Shown here one piece after another: positions 9,502 to 22,765 of a stretch of 64,000 bases of DNA (its first letter is position 1; the number at the start of each line of letters is the position of its first letter). The DNA is from Tomocerus qinae (Eukaryota > Arthropoda > Collembola > Entomobryomorpha > Tomoceridae): the NCBI GenBank assembly GCA_020055645.1, contig JAECZT010000010.1, positions 431,891-495,890 of the forward strand, in the 5' to 3' direction. The notes under the pieces are model-generated. The model was not told the DNA's origin and ran no database searches. It saw only the letters and a program-made list of their open reading frames with translations. Made by a program: the position numbers and the translations under genes.

Positions 9502-10838
9502 TCAAACTTATTCCCCACTTGAGACTTAGAATTATAACCATAGAATAATGAAGTACAAACTGCTATGCTGTGGAAACTGATTTCATATGGATACCCACTT
9601 CCTTGACATACTGTATTATCAACTAGACTGTAACTGCAAATATAAATGTAAATATTGAAATAAGATGACACAGTGTTTCAAGGCAAAAAACTTTTCCATA
9701 TAAAAAGCAGATAATACTAATTGCACAGTTACTTTGTACATTGTGGCAATTTCTTAACACTATTTAAGCATTTTTATTGCACTTTGGACATTTAGTTAGT
9801 TGATAATTTTAGCGCTATATGTTGTTATTATGGGATAATTTATACTATTAATTTTTGCTTAATTACTATGGATACGACAATTTAACCTGGATTTTGATTT
9901 TCAGAAAACAACTTGGAGTCGTTACAATTAGTGAGCGAATACTATTTTGCATGTACTATTGCAAAGATGTTCACACACTAAATGGAAGCATTGACTGGCG
10001 TTCCCGTTTTCGAAAATATTTTCCATCCCCGTTTCAAGCGTTAATTGAACCACTATTGTATTTTTGTTCTCTAAAATGTTTTTTGAAGACATTTACAGGT
10101 GAATTAGCAGTAAATGCACGAGAGATTTTTTTGAAGAAAGTTTTAAAATTACGAGCTTTAATTAATACTCTGCATCTAAATTATATCTTGTTTTCGAGTT
10201 TTTCTGGCCTTCTTCCCTTATATTTCTCCAGGTTTTTAACGTGTAATTTTATATGCAGTAGAAACCCTATGCTTGCATTCTTATACGCAGTTAATCCATA
10301 TGTTGACACTTCCGGAAGTAGTAAATCCATGTTGACACTTCCAGAAGTAGTAAATCCATGTTGACATTACCACAAGTGGTAAAAATAAATGTTTTTACTT
10401 CTAAAAGCAGTAGAAACCCTATGGAATGTTAATTGGGAAGTGGCGGTGAGATATAGACTACATGTTGGTGAAACTATTTTGTTGTTTTTGAAATGCCGGG
10501 CCTTTCTTCAAATTTTGATTGCTTAGAAAATAAAAAACTACTATCAAAAATGATAAACGAGACTGCTACAATGTTTAAATTTTTTGAAAAAAAGTGCACG
10601 ATCTTATGTTGTAAATGTGTATAATATCTAAAGTCATTTCTCATATCCATCTCGCAGAATCCTGAAAAATGTTTTCAATCTCTTAATACCGATCTTTAAT
10701 CAAAAATAGAACGCTTCGGAACAGATTTATACTATATTTTAATTACCGGAAGTTTGTATTTATGTCTGTGTGAGTGTCCACTCCCAGTTCCCAAATGTTT
10801 ACAATAGAAGCGGTACAATGCCTTTGCCAACACTTTTT
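9502..10838 (+). repeat. R3.4 repeat unit, copy 3 (left part only)
   Basis: Equivalent to 4201-5565 of copy 1. It stops within sub-repeat cluster B at the strand-switch junction. Confidence 0.8.
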
Positions 10839-10895
10839 AAAGCAATGAGACCCGAGCCTCAAAAAAAATAATTCCGTAACAGATAGGTTAATGCA
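10839..10895. other. Strand-switch junction of the R3.4 arrays
   Basis: About 50 bases (GAGACCCGAGCC, an A-run, AATTCCGTAACAGATAGG) not seen in other units. They separate the last forward copy from the first reverse copy. The flanks, 9502-10838 and 11235-12487, form an imperfect inverted repeat of over 1.2 kb. Confidence 0.6.
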
Positions 10896-12487
10896 CAGCC
10901 CACAGAAGAATTCTTTACGCTGTCATATATGCGATGTTTTACAGAAGCTGCTAGTTTACGAGCAATCGGTGTCAATGGAAATTCAACCAGAATTTAACTG
11001 CATACTATACTAGTGATAAAACCGCACATTGCCATTTGGGCAATGCGCTGTCTGCTTTACAGTTTTTCCCGGTATAAAAAGTTAAAATATAGGCTTTCTA
11101 AGCTTCTTAAAGTGTCGACATAGGTAATTATTGCTATTACATGTGTTAACAACACAGTTTTACTGCTTCTAGAAGTGCCAAAATAGGTTTTTACTGCTTT
11201 CAGTAGTGCACATATAAGTTTTTAATGATTCTAGAAGTGTCAACATAGGGTTTTAGTGTTCCTAAAAAGTCTCAACATAGGGTTTCATTGCTTTTAAAAG
11301 TGTTGACAAAGGCATTGTACCGCTTCTATTGTAAACATTTGGGAACTGGGAGTGGACACTCACACAGACATAAATACAAACTTCCGGTAATTATAATATA
11401 GTATAGATCTGTTCCGAAGCGTTCTATTTTTGAGTAAAGATCGGTATTAAGAGATTGAAAACATTTTTCAGGATTCTGCGAGATGGATATGAGAAATGAC
11501 TTTAGATATTATACACAATTACAACATAAGATCGTGCACTTTTTTTCAAAACATTTAAACATAGGAGCAGTCTCGTTTATCATATTTCGTAGTTTTTTAT
11601 TTTCTAAGCAATCAAAATTTGAAGAAAGGCCCGGCATTTCAAAAACAACAAAATAGTTTCACCAACATGTAGTCTATATCTCACCGCCACTTCCCAATTA
11701 ACATTCCATAGGGTTTCTACTGCTTTTAGAAGTAAAAACATTTATTTTTACTACTTGTGGTAATGTCAACATGGATTTACTACTTCTGGAAGTGTCAACA
11801 TGGATATAATAAGATAAGATAAGATATAATACTTCCGGAAGTGTCAACATATGGATTAACTGCGTATAAGAATGCAAGCATGGAATTTCCACTGCATATA
11901 AAATTACACGTTAAAAACCTGGAGAAATTTAAGGGAAGAAGGCCAGAAAAACTCGAAAACAAGATATAATTTAGATGCAGAGTATTAATTAAAGCTCGTA
12001 ATTTTAAAACTTTCTTCAAAAAAATCTCTCGTGCATTTACTGCTAATTCACCTGTAAATGTCTTCAAAAAACATTTTAGAGAACAAAAATACAATAGTGG
12101 TTCAATTAACGCTTGAAGCGGGGATGGAAAATATTTTTTAAAACGGGAACGCCAGTCAATGCTTCCATTTAGTGTGGGAACACCTTTGCAATAGTACATG
12201 CAAAATAGTATTTGCTCACTAATTGTAACGACTCCAAGTTATTTTCTGAAAATCAAAATCCAGGTTAAATTGTCGTATCCATAGTAATTAAGCAAAAATT
12301 AAGAGTATAAATTATCCCGTATTAACAACATATAGCGCTAAAATTATCAACTAACTAAATGTCCAAAGTGCAATAAAAATGCTTAAATAGTGTTAAGAAA
12401 TTGCCACAATGTACAAAGTAACTGTGCAATTAGTATTATCTGCTTTTTATATGGAAAAGCTTTTGCCTTGAAATACAGTGTCATCTT
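10896..12487 (-). repeat. R3.4 repeat unit, copy 4, first part (reverse)
   Basis: Reverse complement of the 4385-5960 equivalent of copy 1. An AT-rich GATAA microsatellite has grown at 11812-11832. It is interrupted at 12487 by a LINE and resumes at 16300. Confidence 0.8.
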
Positions 12488-12514
12488 CAATCAATCAATC
12501 AATCAATCAATCAA
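12488..12514 (-). repeat. LINE 3' tail, (TTGA)n
   Basis: Plus-strand CAATCAATCAATC run, read on the LINE strand as TTGATTGATTGA. It abuts the target-site duplication, as expected for the 3' end of a LINE with a microsatellite tail. Confidence 0.8.
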
Positions 12515-12627
12515 AGTTTTTTGTAGTCCTAAGAAGTATTAAGTACATACAAATAATACAGTAGTACATAAGTATATATTTTAGGAATCATTCCGATAAC
12601 TAAAATAATAGTAAATGATATAATTAG

Positions 12628-13580
12628 TTACACTCGTTTTAATTTTATATAGCAAATTAAGTCTTTTTTAAAAGCATGAAGATCATTAATACATTTTATT
12701 TTGTTAGGAAGATTATTCCAGGCTGTTATAGCTCTATGTTGAAAAGATAGTTTAAAGAACGACAGATTAAATTCATTATCATAGCAATATACCTGTCTTG
12801 TTGCCTTTTGGCAGTTTTTTGCAGGTAATAGAGCTTGTAATTCATCAGGAAACACATGAGGATATTTAATTAAAGGGTATATATTAACTAGGAGAGAATA
12901 GTCAATAGCCTCCTTGACAGGTAATATACCAAAAGAGTCATAAAGTGAGTGCATATTAGGCCAACCTATGTTAACTACTTTTATTCTCGCAACAATTTTT
13001 CTACTAAAGTAATAATTTAATAGAAAATTATCTCTAATGCTCTGTTTTTTATTAATATTTTCAGTAGAGGTGGCAGAGTATGTGCATAAGCCATATTCAA
13101 ATAATGAATACACTATGGCTCTGAAGAAAGTAGGCATTATATCTAGAGGGATTAATCGTTTATATTTTAGTAAAGATATACTTCTAAAGGACATTTTTTG
13201 ACACAGATAAGATATGTGATCATTAAAAGATAGTGACTGGTCTAGATAAATAACTAAATATTTAAATTTGCCAGCAAGAGCAATGGTAAAATCATTAGAT
13301 TCTACTTTATCCCAAGATGGCAATGGGGTTTTCACTTTAGGATTCTTGTATATGACGAAGAATGATTTTTGCCAATTAGGTAATGAAAGGTTATCATTGC
13401 ACCAGCTATTAAGAGAAGTCATCGAATTTGAGATTTCATTTTTTAAACTATCATAATTATTCTCTGCTTTTGGATTTGAAACATCATCAGCAAACAGCAC
13501 TACTGGCTTATCAATGTAGTTAGGTAGATCACTGATATAAAAACAATAGCAGAGGGGTCCTAGTATACTGCCTTCTGGTG
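12628..13580 (-). pseudogene. LINE reverse transcriptase, C-terminal part
   Basis: Continues the RT in the neighbouring frame. It contains GAPEGSILGPLCYCFYISDLP, the catalytic LFADD motif (motif C), NDNLSLPNWQKS and a long C-terminal thumb-like region ending LICYIKLKRV. No RNase H is seen. About 110 bases of 3' UTR follow. Confidence 0.85.
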
Positions 13581-13581
13581 C

Positions 13582-15505
13582 CCCCCCCAAGTATGTCAAA
13601 ATGCTCAGATGTGAAGGTGTTTAGCTTAATACTTATTTTTCTAGTTAAAAAATAACTAGTTAATAGTTTCAGGATAATAGGCGGGAGATTATATGTATTT
13701 TGCATTTTTTCAAGCAATAGCATGTAATTTAGTGATGGAAAAGCTTTCTGAATGTCATAGTAAGGTACCCCTACCACCTTATTCTCATCTAATCCTGTGT
13801 GAATCTGCATTGTCAAATTAATTAATGCATGATTAGTTGAGAGTCTACGGCTAAATCCATATTGAGAAATAAAGCCCAAACCATTTCGATTAAGATGTAT
13901 ATGAATTTCATCTGAAATTAATGACTCAAATATTTTGCCCAAATATGGTATAATTGAGATCAATCGATAAGAGCCTGGGTCACATTTATTGCCATTAGGT
14001 TTTAGCACTGGGGTAGCAGTAGCTATTTTCCAATTAACAGGAAAATGGCCAGTTTTAATGGCATAATTGTAAATTTTTGTCAAATGTGGTGCTAAGATAG
14101 TAGCTAATAACTTAATTATTTTGGCTGGACAGTGCGAACTGTCAGTGTCAGATGCTTTAACTTGATGAAGCTTTTTTAGTACAATTTCCTCTGTGACTTT
14201 AAATGAGATATTATTGTCACTATCTAATGAATTCCATAAGTTTAGTAACTGTTTACTTGACTCATAGTGGGATAGTGTAAATGCTTTCGAAAAGCATTTG
14301 GCAATATCATCATTATCAGTAATATTATTTCCATCCACAATAAGCTCAGTGCAACTGTCAGCAGTTTTTGTGCAATTAGTTAAAGTTTTAAAAGTTTTCC
14401 ATTTGTGACTGCTATCTTTTGCTTTATTGAACTGATTTTGGTGGTATTTCTTTTTTGCACGGTTTATTTCACGGTTGACACTGTTTTTCAGTTTACGACA
14501 ATAGGTCCAAAGGTTTGGTATGTTATGAATTTTTGCCAACTTATGTACATGATTTTTATAATGAATCAATTTACTTAATTGTAAGGTTAACCAGGGATTC
14601 TGATAAGACCTAATGTTACGCATACGTTTAGGCGCAATTCTGTCTACAACTTCCATAGTCAACTTTGAGAACGTGTCTAACATATCATCAATGTTATCAC
14701 ATGAATCCAGGATAGACCATGGAACATTTTCAAATTCAGAGCCTGCTACAATTGGATCTAAATTTTTGTAATTTCTAACATATTTTACTCTAGGAGGCAA
14801 CTTAGCTTTAGGCTTCTTTCTAACAAGAAATATGCAATCATGATTTGTAATACTAGTATGCAAAATGCCAGATTGACTTATAAAGTCTGCATTATTAGTG
14901 TAAATGTGATCAAGTAGAGATTGATACACTCTGCTAGGCATATTACCATTTTCCTTATATAGCCTAGTAAAAGTTGGTTCGGTTATAAGTTGTTTAAAAC
15001 CTAAGTTTAGCATACTATCTGTAAGATAACAATTCTCATTTTTTAGCAAATCACAGTTAAAATCACCCATTAGGATAATTTCCTTAGAGTAAGCGGACAA
15101 ACTGGATTGGAGAATACTTAATTCATATATAAATCCTAATGTGATAGTGCCATCCCTATGATGGACTGTATTAATAGGTGAGGAAGGATGTTTGTATATA
15201 CCCATCACCACAAAAGATTTTGTTTTAGGAGGTGTGACCAATAAACAGATACCTTCATTTTCATTTTTAAGCTCTGGCAGATTAACAATTTCCTTAACAT
15301 TAATTATACTCTTGTAATACACTGCCATACCACCACCAGTACGCTTTCTGTCATATCTTAATAATTCATAATCATCTATTAGCAAATGGCTACTTTCAAC
15401 AGTATCATTTGTTTTAGTTTCACTGATGAATACAATATCTAAATTATGGTGGTAGAGCATAACAGATAATTGGGATACATTTTTCTGTAGGCCATCTATA
15501 ATAAT
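13582..15505 (-). pseudogene. LINE AP endonuclease and reverse transcriptase (N-terminal part)
   Basis: Endonuclease motifs are FISETKTND, MGDFNCDLL, LLDHIYTN and TNHDCIF. The usual Ser-Asp-His motif is TNHD here. The RT follows with NWKIATATPVLKPNG, SYRLISIIPYLGKIFE and motif A YYDIQKAFPSLNY. The frame is lost at a run of eight G (plus-strand C at 13581-13588); seven would keep it open. The run length could reflect a sequencing or assembly error or a recent slippage. Confidence 0.85.
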
Positions 15506-16090
15506 TTAGGCTATCCTAGTACCCTTAAGCAAATGACATTTCATTACCTGAGTATTAATCTCATTATATGTTGGTATAATATTGAGAGGAGCATATATTT
15601 CATGATTTTCAATAATGGTATTAGGATCATGAACTATAGCTTCAAACTCTGAGTTGTCAATACCCGAAAAAGGGAATATACATGTCATACAATAATAGGC
15701 ATCATAATTTGCATTATCTTTCCTACTGCCTAGATTAGGTAGATGACAGCGGTGATAAGGCAAGTTACACGATACACAATACACTACTACATAATTTTTT
15801 ATGGCCCTAAGGCAGCACATTCCTGAAACTAAACTTGGATCCCATGATTTCACAATTTTTATTGCATTTTGTTCATTGCAGTCATGGCAGATGAAATTTA
15901 ATTCAAAACAATTTATTTTTAGTTTCAGAAATGCACTTTCAGACAAAGATGTGCATATCCTATGGTAGTATAACTTACAACTTTTACAAAATAAACCAGA
16001 CAAAACATTATATACCTTATTACATTCCACACATGTAGTATTCTTAGAATAATATTTTGGTACTATAATTGCAGTCTTCGCCAATGATTT
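15506..16090 (-). pseudogene. LINE PHD-type zinc-finger region
   Basis: This 190-odd residue reading frame has two Cys/His clusters. The first follows C-x2-C ... C-x2-C-x4-H-x2-C ... C-x2-C (CVEC, CKSC-KLYYH-RIC, CHDC). The second is CVSCNLPYHRC ... CMTC. The latter precedes FPFSGIDNSEF, a sequence context found just before the endonuclease in single-ORF PHD-EN-RT elements. There is no ATG at the start: the frame opens after a TAA at 16091-16093 and the best initiator is TTG. A single TAA (15506-15508) separates it, in the same frame, from the endonuclease. It was therefore probably one continuous ORF. Confidence 0.7.
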
Positions 16091-16299
16091 TTAGGTATTG
16101 GCAACCTAGCTCGTTACAGATGGGCTAATCCTCTTAGCCATGACAAATTATTAGGGGTCAGGAGCCCTGGCAGCATTATCCAACAAATTAGGCAAAACAA
16201 CTACTAGCGATTAAGCAGAGGGAGGCAAGAGCTAGACAAAAGTCCAGGAGACCCTTCCCCGACCGTGGTCGAGAGAAGAATCAAATCTTATTACATCTT

Positions 16300-16467
16300 A
16301 TTTCAATATTTACATTTATATTTGCAGTTATTAGCACTTACAGTCTAGTTGATAATACAGTATGTCAAGGAAGTGGCTATCCATATGAAATCAGTTTCCA
16401 CAGCATAGCAGTTTGTACTTCATTATTCTATGGTTATAATTCTAAGTCTCAAGTGGTGAATAAGTTT
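16300..16467 (-). repeat. R3.4 copy 4, remainder
   Basis: The reverse copy resumes with ATTTCAATATTTAC and runs to the unit boundary (TTTGATATTATT). Confidence 0.75.
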
Positions 16468-16495
16468 GATATTATTATTAATTTATTACAAGTTG
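16468..16495 (-). repeat. R3.4 copy 5, first 28 bases
   Basis: Start of the next reverse unit. It ends AGTTG (16491-16495), the left copy of the BEL array's target duplication. Confidence 0.75.
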
Positions 16496-16871
16496 TGTAG
16501 AATGTGTGGGTTGAGGATTGACGGTAGATTTTTATAACCAAATTATGGAATATCCAAAATATCTAGTTATTTTTTATGGTTGAGTTCCTGCCTGAGGATG
16601 TAATGTGTACTGATGATGATTAATGTTTAAATCGTAATAATGCACAAAATCACTGATTAAACAACAAAAAATCTATATTAAAATCAATAAAATAGATCAA
16701 ATTGGACAGACACAAATTTTACACCCTAGTTGTAGACAAATGCAAGCAGAACTGATTTTCAAAAAGATTTTCCTTTGGCTCTTCGAAGCAACATTACACT
16801 ACGCATGAGAATAACTTACACTCAATGGCAACTAATAATATATTACACTCTATGCTATTCTACATTCAACA
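16496..16871 (-). repeat. BEL array LTR 1 (outer 3' LTR)
   Basis: TG...CA-bounded, 376 bp. On the coding strand it begins TGTTGAATGTAGAATAGC and ends CCTCAACCCACACATTCTACA minus its last base context. It carries the T variant of an ATATTACAC/ATATCACAC site. Confidence 0.9.
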
Positions 16872-19628
16872 TTCTCCGGGCCTTTGAAATACCCTATTTC
16901 AAATTAAATTAATAGTATACAAATTATTTTATTTAATCTATCGTATCAATAGGGTAATCGATCATCATTCCATGGAGAATCTCGTTCGATAATCCACATC
17001 TCTTTGGGCCATTGATGATCCTTTCCTTGATAACCTCGTACGACATTCCGCATCATAGGGGCTTTTGGTCTTCCTAGCAGAGGACAAATCTTTCATTTCA
17101 GTTTTGCACAAGTTTTCTTGGGCCTTGAATGCTGCATGATGAATGCACAGTTTTTTCAGTCGACAGTTTTGTTCATAGGAGCCAAGCAAAATCCAACCCA
17201 AAACTGAATCTCTAGCGTATGGTGTTCCATCCGGACCTTTTCGCTTCTTTGTTTTCACGAGATCCTCAAAAACATCTCCACCCAGTAGGATATCAATGGT
17301 TTCAGGCTCATAGAATTTTGGATCCGCTAACTGCAATCCTTGAATGTGATTCCATGAACTGTAGTCTATTTGATTTGATGGTTGTTTTTCTGTTATATTT
17401 TTCATGATGATGGCATCTACTGAAAATATCTTGTCTGAATTGTAAGTAGAGCTGAACATCAGATTCACTTCTGTGTTGACAGTATCCACTTGAGTTCCTC
17501 CTAATCCAGAAATTGGGAGGTTGACGGATTTTTGCTTTAATCCAAGACGGTTAGCACATTCCTTTGTAATGAAACTTGTCTGTGATCCATTATCAAGTAG
17601 GGCCCGACAGATAAAAGTTTCATTCTTCTTATTAACAACTTGAATAAGGGCAGTAGCTAGCAAAGTTTGTCGACGTCCCCGCTGCCTTCCAAGATGACTG
17701 CTCAAATAGCTAGTGGAGGGATGTTCCCTGCTTTTTGCATTTCCTACATCATTTTCAGAATCATCACTATTTTGCTGTTCAAATTTTTCTTTGATATGAT
17801 GGATCGATGTGTGATGTCGATCTTGACAAGTTCTACAGTTGTATTTTGATTTACACTCCGAACTTCTGTGTCCAATTTCCAAACAATTGAAACACCGATT
17901 GCTGTTCTTTAGATATTCTACTTTTTCTTGCGTTGACATGCTCTTGAATTCATCACATTGATTGAGATAATGTTTATATTTTTGACAAAGTTGACAATTT
18001 GCTGTTTCTTCATTTTTCGTGCCATAGTGCACAGTTGAAGTGAATTGGCTTTCACTATTTTCTTTTGAAATGGTAACAGTAATATTCTTTGACTTAATAT
18101 TAGCTGCAGCTGTAACTCTTGCATGTTGAACGATGAATTCGGTAAATTCTTTAATTGTGGGGAGGAGTCCGGCTTCTGGGATTTTTCCCATTCCAATCTG
18201 GTTCCTCCGTCGAGCTTTTTTGCTATCATATGGATGATGATGGAATCTCTTGCTTGTTCAGGATTTATCTTCAAAATGTCCATTGCTTGAACACATTCAT
18301 TGGTGGCATCGCCGATTTTTCTTAAACTCGCAGGATTTTCCTGTTGGAGAGCAAACAGAGATAAGAGACGATCCAAGTGACACTTGATTATTTCTCTTCT
18401 ATTTTCATATCTGGATTTTAGCAAAGTCCAGGCTTGATCATAATTGAGATCGGTGATAGGGATGTGATGTAGTAATTTTGAAGGTTCATCCTTCAGCAAT
18501 CCTTTTAGGTACTGGAGTTTTTGGGCTCCAGACAGTTACTTATTGTTGTGGACTGAAGCCACAAACAAATCTTGAAAACTCAACCAGTCTTGAGATTCAC
18601 CGCTGAATTTTGGCATTTCAAGTTTCGGGAGCTTGATTTCATCACTTCCTATTGTTTTCTGCAATTGTAGTCGTAGCAAAGGTAGCCTTCATATCTGATA
18701 TTTCTTCTGCTGCATTCTGCAGCTTTTCTTGTATCACAACAAATTCAGGTTCCTTTGCTTCAAATTTGGCATCAGTGGCAGCTTCTGCACTGAATTTTCG
18801 CAATAAATTCTTTGCTTCTTGCTTAAGCTGTTGAATTTCCTTTTCTAAAGATTCAAACTTGCCTTTTGGGAGTGGTTTTGTTACATCGGAGGCGGCGATA
18901 GCATTTTCTATGCGTCGAGCATCCGACTTGAGGCACGTAAGTTTCGCAAAACGACGTCCATTTTCAATTTTATTTTGAGAATTCTTCTCTTGAATTTTCT
19001 TTCTTTATGTGTTGCACAGAAAAAGAAACTTGATTTTTCGATTAGTATGGGTCGACCAAATTAAAAAACGGAATGCTTTTACTTTGATTATTTTTTATTT
19101 GATCAACTTACCCTACCGGAACAAGATCCCACGACGTAGCGTTGCTGTAGTCCAAAAACCTTCTGGACGATGAAATATTTCCAAAGAAACCGCTACTCCA
19201 AAATTTTCGTTGCCAAGGAAGTATCTTGACCAAATCTGACAGCTTTCCGGTGACTAGAGATGACAAGATGGAGGACAGGACAAACGACTTGATTTTCACC
19301 TCGGTCTCGGCTCCTTCCTCCAGGTCCCAATAAACAAAAATATCTTGAAATCGATGAAAATCGACCAGAAAATCTTGACCCAAATCCCAGAAAAGACTTG
19401 ACCAACAGAACAGACACCAGAAAGATTTGACAGACAAATCCAGTCCAAAAGAACAGGTTCCAGAAATAGCTTGACCACGGACGGCGATGATGAATGATGA
19501 GAAAACGACTTGTGGGACTTCCGCAGATAGGCTCCTTCCAAGTCGATTTTCACTGTTTATTTTAAAATGTCCTCAACACTAAAACACTGAAGAAAGTTCA
19601 GATAATATATCTGGCTCGATCAGGACCA
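16872..19628 (-). mobile_element. BEL array internal block 1 (gag-protease, 2.76 kb)
   Basis: Representative block. Coding-strand order: primer-binding site TGGTCCTGATCGAGCC next to the LTR at 19628, a ~660-bp leader, then gag from about 18961. Gag has a coiled-coil N-terminus (LEKEIQQLKQEAKNLLRKF), PKFSGESQDWLSFQDLF, and the DUF1759-like LNYDQAWTLLKSRYEN. Two Cys-rich motifs follow (CQLCQKYKHYLNQC, CFNCLEIGHRSSEC; the second is a CX2CX4HX4C knuckle). The protease-like (DUF1758) region contains LLDNGSQTSFIT and IDILLGGDVFEDL. A purine-rich stretch precedes the 3' LTR. Confidence 0.85.
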
Positions 19629-20004
19629 TGTAGAATGTGTGGGTTGAGGATTGACGGTAGATTTTTATAACCAAATTATGGAATATCCAAAATATCTAGT
19701 TATTTTTTATGGTTGAGTTCCTGCCTGAGGATGTAATGTGTACTGATGATGATTAATGTTTAAATCGTAATAATGCACAAAATCACTGATTAAACAACAA
19801 AAAATCTATATTAAAATCAATAAAATAGATCAAATTGGACAGACACAAATTTTACACCCTAGTTGTAGACAAATGCAAGCAGAACTGATTTTCAAAAAGA
19901 TTTTCCTTTGGCTCTTCGAAGCAACATTACACTACGCATGAGAATAACTTACACTCAATGGCAACTAATAATATATCACACTCTATGCTATTCTACATTC
20001 AACA
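19629..20004 (-). repeat. BEL array LTR 2
   Basis: 376 bp, same ends as LTR 1. Carries the C variant (ATATCACAC), shared with LTRs 3 and 4. Confidence 0.9.
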
Positions 20005-22765
20005 TTCTCCGGGCCTTTGAAATACCCTATTTCAAATTAAATTAATAGTATACAAATTATTTTATTTAATCTATCGTATCAATAGGGTAATCGATCATCA
20101 TTCCATGGAGAATCTCGTTCGATAATCCACATCTCTTTGGGCCATTGATGATCCTTTCCTTGATAACCTCGTACGACATTCCGCATCATAGGGGCTTTTG
20201 GTCTTCCTAGCAGAGGACAAATCTTTCATTTCAGTTTTGCACAAGTTTTCTTGGGCCTTGAATGCTGCATGATGAATGCACAGTTTTTTCAGTCGACAGT
20301 TTTGTTCATAGGAGCCAAGCAAAATCCAACCCAAAACTGAATCTCTAGCGTATGGTGTTCCATCCGGACCTTTTCGCTTCTTTGTTTTCACGAGATCCTC
20401 AAAAACATCTCCACCCAGTAGGATATCAATGGTTTCAGGCTCATAGAATTTTGGATCCGCTAACTGCAATCCTTGAATGTGATTCCATGAACTGTAGTCT
20501 ATTTGATTTGATGGTTGTTTTTCTGTTATATTTTTCATGATGATGGCATCTACTGAAAATATCTTGTCTGAATTGTAAGTAGAGCTGAACATCAGATTCA
20601 CTTCTGTGTTGACAGTATCCACTTGAGTTCCTCCTAATCCAGAAATTGGGAGGTTGACGGATTTTTGCTTTAATCCAAGACGGTTAGCACATTCCTTTGT
20701 AATGAAACTTGTCTGTGATCCATTATCAAGTAGGGCCCGACAGATAAAAGTTTCATTCTTCTTATTAACAACTTGAATAAGGGCAGTAGCTAGCAAAGTT
20801 TGTCGACGTCCCCGCTGCCTTCCAAGATGACTGCTCAAATAGCTAGTGGAGGGATGTTCCCTGCTTTTTGCATTTCCTACATCATTTTCAGAATCATCAC
20901 TATTTTGCTGTTCAAATTTTTCTTTGATATGATGGATCGATGTGTGATGTCGATCTTGACAAGTTCTACAGTTGTATTTTGATTTACACTCCGAACTTCT
21001 GTGTCCAATTTCCAAACAATTGAAACACCGATTGCTGTTCTTTAGATATTCTACTTTTTCTTGCGTTGACATGCTCTTGAATTCATCACATTGATTGAGA
21101 TAATGTTTATATTTTTGACAAAGTTGACAATTTGCTGTTTCTTCATTTTTCGTGCCATAGTGCACAGTTGAAGTGAATTGGCTTTCACTATTTTCTTTTG
21201 AAATGGTAACAGTAATATTCTTTGACTTAATATTAGCTGCAGCTGTAACTCTTGCATGTTGAACGATGAATTCGGTAAATTCTTTAATTGTGGGGAGGAG
21301 TCCGGCTTCTGGGATTTTTCCCATTCCAATCTGGTTCCTCCGTCGAGCTTTTTTGCTATCATATGGATGATGATGGAATCTCTTGCTTGTTCAGGATTTA
21401 TCTTCAAAATGTCCATTGCTTGAACACATTCATTGGTGGCATCGCCGATTTTTTCTTAAACTCGCAGGATTTTCCTGTTGGAGAGCAAACAGAGATAAGA
21501 GACGATCCAAGTGACACTTGATTATTTCTCTTCTATTTTCATATCTGGATTTTAGCAAAGTCCAGGCTTGATCATAATTGAGATCGGTGATAGGGATGTG
21601 ATGTAGTAATTTTGAAGGTTCATCCTTCAGCAATCCTTTTAGGTACTGGAGTTTTTGGGCTCCAGACAGTTACTTATTGTTGTGGACTGAAGCCACAAAC
21701 AAATCTTGAAAACTCAACCAGTCTTGAGATTCACCGCTGAATTTTGGCATTTCAAGTTTCGGGAGCTTGATTTCATCACTTCCTATTGTTTTTTCTGCAA
21801 TTGTAGTCGTAGCAAAGGTAGCCTTCATATCTGATATTTCTTCTGCTGCATTCTGCAGCTTTTCTTGTATCACAACAAATTCAGGTTCCTTTGCTTCAAA
21901 TTTGGCATCAGTGGCAGCTTCTGCACTGAATTTTCGCAATAAATTCTTTGCTTCTTGCTTAAGCTGTTGAATTTCCTTTTCTAAAGATTCAAACTTGCTT
22001 TTTGGGAGTGGTTTTGTTACATCGGAGGCGGCGATAGCATTTTCTATGCGTCGAGCATCCGACTTGAGGGCACGTAAGTTTCGCAAAACGACGTCCATTT
22101 TCAATTTTATTTTGAGAATTCTTCTCTTGAATTTTCTTTCTTTATGTGTTGCACAGAAAAAGAAACTTGATTTTTCGATTAGTATGGGTCGACCAAATTA
22201 AAAAACGGAATGCTTTTACTTTGATTATTTTTTATTTGATCAACTTACCCTACCGGAACAAGATCCCACGACGTAGCGTTGCTGTAGTCCAAAAACCTTC
22301 TGGACGATGAAATATTTCCAAAGAAACCGCTACTCCAAAATTTTCGTTGCCAAGGAAGTATCTTGACCAAATCTGACAGCTTTCCGGTGACTAGAGATGA
22401 CAAGATGGAGGACAGGACAAACGACTTGATTTTCACCTCGGTCTCGGCTCCTTCCTCCAGGTCCCAATAAACAAAAATATCTTGAAATCGATGAAAATCG
22501 ACCAGAAAATCTTGACCCAAATCCCAGAAAAGACTTGACCAACAGAACAGACACCAGAAAGATTTGACAGACAAATCCAGTCCAAAAGAACAGGTTCCAG
22601 AAATAGCTTGACCACGGACGGCGATGATGAATGATGAGAAAACGACTTGTGGGACTTCCGCAGATAGGCTCCTTCCAAGTCGATTTTCACTGTTTATTTT
22701 AAAATGTCCTCAACACTAAAACACTGAAGAAAGTTCAGATAATATATCTGGCTCGATCAGGACCA
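20005..22765 (-). mobile_element. BEL array internal block 2
   Basis: Same content as block 1. The gag-protease region spans 20098-22098, with the gag ATG at 22098. Confidence 0.85.

Larger units (their letters stand above)
12488..16293 (-). mobile_element. Non-LTR retrotransposon (LINE), CR1/Jockey group, near full length
   Basis: Inserted into R3.4, with CATCTT on both sides (12482-12487 and 16294-16299). The minus strand carries a ~200-bp 5' leader, a PHD-type zinc-finger region, an AP endonuclease and a reverse transcriptase, then a short 3' UTR ending in a (TTGA)n tail. RT motifs and PHD-EN-RT order point to the CR1/Jockey group. The exact clade needs a phylogeny. Only two obvious coding lesions are seen, plus a missing ATG. 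Confidence 0.85.

Noticed and set aside
19108-19553. 74-109 aa ORFs in the BEL leader, repeated in each unit
   Set aside because: They overlap each other in different phases, lie upstream of gag and are unlike any BEL protein. Repetition reflects unit duplication.
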